A stretch of DNA of 6,057 nt from Desulfobacteraceae bacterium UBA2174 (GTDB lineage: Bacteria; Desulfobacterota; Desulfobacteria; Desulfobacterales; UBA2174), in the NCBI GenBank assembly GCA_002327445.1, contig DCWA01000006.1:95614-101670 (forward strand), given 5' to 3'. Under the pieces are notes generated by a model. The model was not told the origin of the DNA. It saw only the letters and a program-made list of their open reading frames with translations, and searched no databases. Shown piece by piece: positions 5,020 through 6,057 of this stretch (within the stretch, counting starts at the first letter, position 1; each line of letters begins with the position of its first letter). Made by a program: the position numbers and the translations under genes.

Positions 5020-6057
5020 AACGCATCGTATTAGGCACCGCCGGCCACATCGACCACGGCAAGACCTCCCTGATCAAGGCCCTGACCGGTGTCAACACCG
5101 ACCGGCTCAAGGAAGAACAGCTTCGCGGCATCACCATCGAACTCGGGTTCGCGGCCCTCGACCTGCCCAGCGGGCTGCGGATCGGGATCGTGGACGTCCC
5201 CGGCCACGAAAAGTTCGTCAAGAACATGGTGGCTGGCGCCACGGGGATCGACATCGTGGTGCTGGTGATCGCGGCCGACGAAGGAGTGATGCCCCAGACC
5301 CGGGAGCACATGGAAATCTGCACCTTGCTGGGGGTGCGCCACGGGTTTGTGGCCTTGACCAAGATCGACATGGTCGACGAGGAATTCCTCGAACTGGCCA
5401 AGGAGGATGTCAAGGACTTTCTCGCCGGCACGTTCCTCGATCAGGCGCCCATCGTTCCGGTGTCATCGATCACCGGCCAGGGCATCGACACCTTCATCGC
5501 CACCCTGGACGCCTTGGCGACCAAGGTTCCATCGCGGGAACCCACCGGCCTGTTTCGCCTGCCGGTGGACCGGGTGTTCACCATGAAGGGATTCGGCACG
5601 GTGATCACCGGCACCCTGAGCAGCGGGCGGGTGCGGGTGGGGGATTCGGTGATGCTCTACCCCTCGGGGCTGACCAGCAAGGTGCGGGGCATTCAGGTGC
5701 ACAACGCGGCGGTGGAAGAGGCCCTGGTGGGGCAGCGGACCGCCATCAATTTCCAGGGGCTCGAAAAGTCTGCCGTGGAGCGCGGCGAAGTGATTTCCAC
5801 GCCGGGGGCGCTGGTGCCGAGCTACATGGTCGATGTGGCCCTGCACTATCTGCCGAGCAACAAGAAAGCCGCCAAGAATCGCACCCGAGTGCGGGTTCAC
5901 ACCGGCACCAGCGAGGTGCTCGGGGTTCTTGTACTGCTGGATCGGGAGGAGATCGAGCCGGGCCAGGACGCGCCGGCCCAGTTGCGTCTGGACACGCCGG
6001 TGGCCCTGGTCAGGGACGACCGCTACGTGCTGCGCAGCTACTCGCCGGTGCGCACCA
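5016..6057 (+). CDS. selB: Selenocysteine-specific elongation factor SelB, 3' end outside window
   Basis: SelB is the GTPase that carries Sec-tRNA to ribosomes at UGA codons followed by a SECIS hairpin. The 347 residues seen contain G1 GHIDHGKT (10-17), the switch I segment GITIELGF (38-45), G3 DVPGHE (60-65), G4 TKID (115-118) and a G5-like SS (150-151). Domain 2 follows, with KGFGTVITGT (191-200) and GDSV, and part of domain 3. The opening MKRIVLGTAGHIDHGKTSL and the GITIELGFA segment distinguish SelB from EF-Tu. Full-length SelB is usually about 600-640 aa, so the C-terminal winged-helix modules that bind the SECIS element are missing here. The ATG overlaps the stop of the small membrane gene; AAGGAG (4990-4995) is too far upstream to be a usual ribosome site, so coupling is likely. 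Its presence implies selenoproteins and the genes selA, selC and selD elsewhere in the genome. Confidence 0.95.
   Translation, partial: MKRIVLGTAGHIDHGKTSLIKALTGVNTDRLKEEQLRGITIELGFAALDLPSGLRIGIVDVPGHEKFVKNMVAGATGIDIVVLVIAADEGVMPQTREHMEICTLLGVRHGFVALTKIDMVDEEFLELAKEDVKDFLAGTFLDQAPIVPVSSITGQGIDTFIATLDALATKVPSREPTGLFRLPVDRVFTMKGFGTVITGTLSSGRVRVGDSVMLYPSGLTSKVRGIQVHNAAVEEALVGQRTAINFQGLEKSAVERGEVISTPGALVPSYMVDVALHYLPSNKKAAKNRTRVRVHTGTSEVLGVLVLLDREEIEPGQDAPAQLRLDTPVALVRDDRYVLRSYSPVRT

Overview
The window looks like chromosomal DNA from a GC-rich (roughly 60% by eye) anaerobic bacterium. A Desulfobacterota (former Deltaproteobacteria) sulfate-reducer-like lineage is my best guess. It rests on three things: a two-gene SufC/SufB-type Fe-S pair, a SelB selenocysteine factor, and heptamer tandem repeats of a kind I associate with such genomes. 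This taxonomic call is inference, not proof. All recognised genes lie on the + strand.

Layout. (1) 1-~235: the 3' two thirds of the RNase P RNA gene (rnpB), cut by the window edge. (2) 241-429: a tandem 7-bp repeat array (consensus GAACCTT) that fills nearly the whole gap before the next gene. (3) 444-3693: a tight three-gene cluster of sufC (SUF ATPase), sufB (SufB/D-type scaffold, 13-nt overlap with sufC) and, 20 nt further on, a 436-aa protein with an unrecognised N-terminal region and a C-terminal HPr-like domain. (4) 3697-3881: a second array in two parts, first GAANNTG-type and then GAACCTT-type heptamers. It runs directly into the next gene and supplies part of that gene's start codon. 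(5) 3880-4629: ispD of the MEP isoprenoid pathway. (6) 4630-4818: an intergenic region that turns AT-rich after about 4709, with a terminator-like hairpin, a possible sigma70-type promoter and TTGAT/ATCAA inverted repeats. (7) 4819-5019: a 66-aa protein with two predicted membrane segments, joined by a 4-nt ATGA overlap to (8) selB from 5016, which runs off the right edge.

How the genes fit together. sufC-sufB would form the SufBC Fe-S assembly core. The HPr-like protein may add phosphotransfer or regulatory input, but nothing in the sequence links it functionally to Fe-S assembly. IspD's pathway ends in two Fe-S enzymes (IspG, IspH), a loose link at most. The small membrane protein and selB look like a separate transcription unit with their own AT-rich upstream region.

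The most unusual content is the heptamer repeats. They occupy two of the three sizeable gaps, lie in the same orientation, close all three + frames while leaving - frames open, and in one case intrude on the translation start of an essential-type gene. The HPr fusion is the most interesting protein. No stretch longer than 300 bases lacks a gene.
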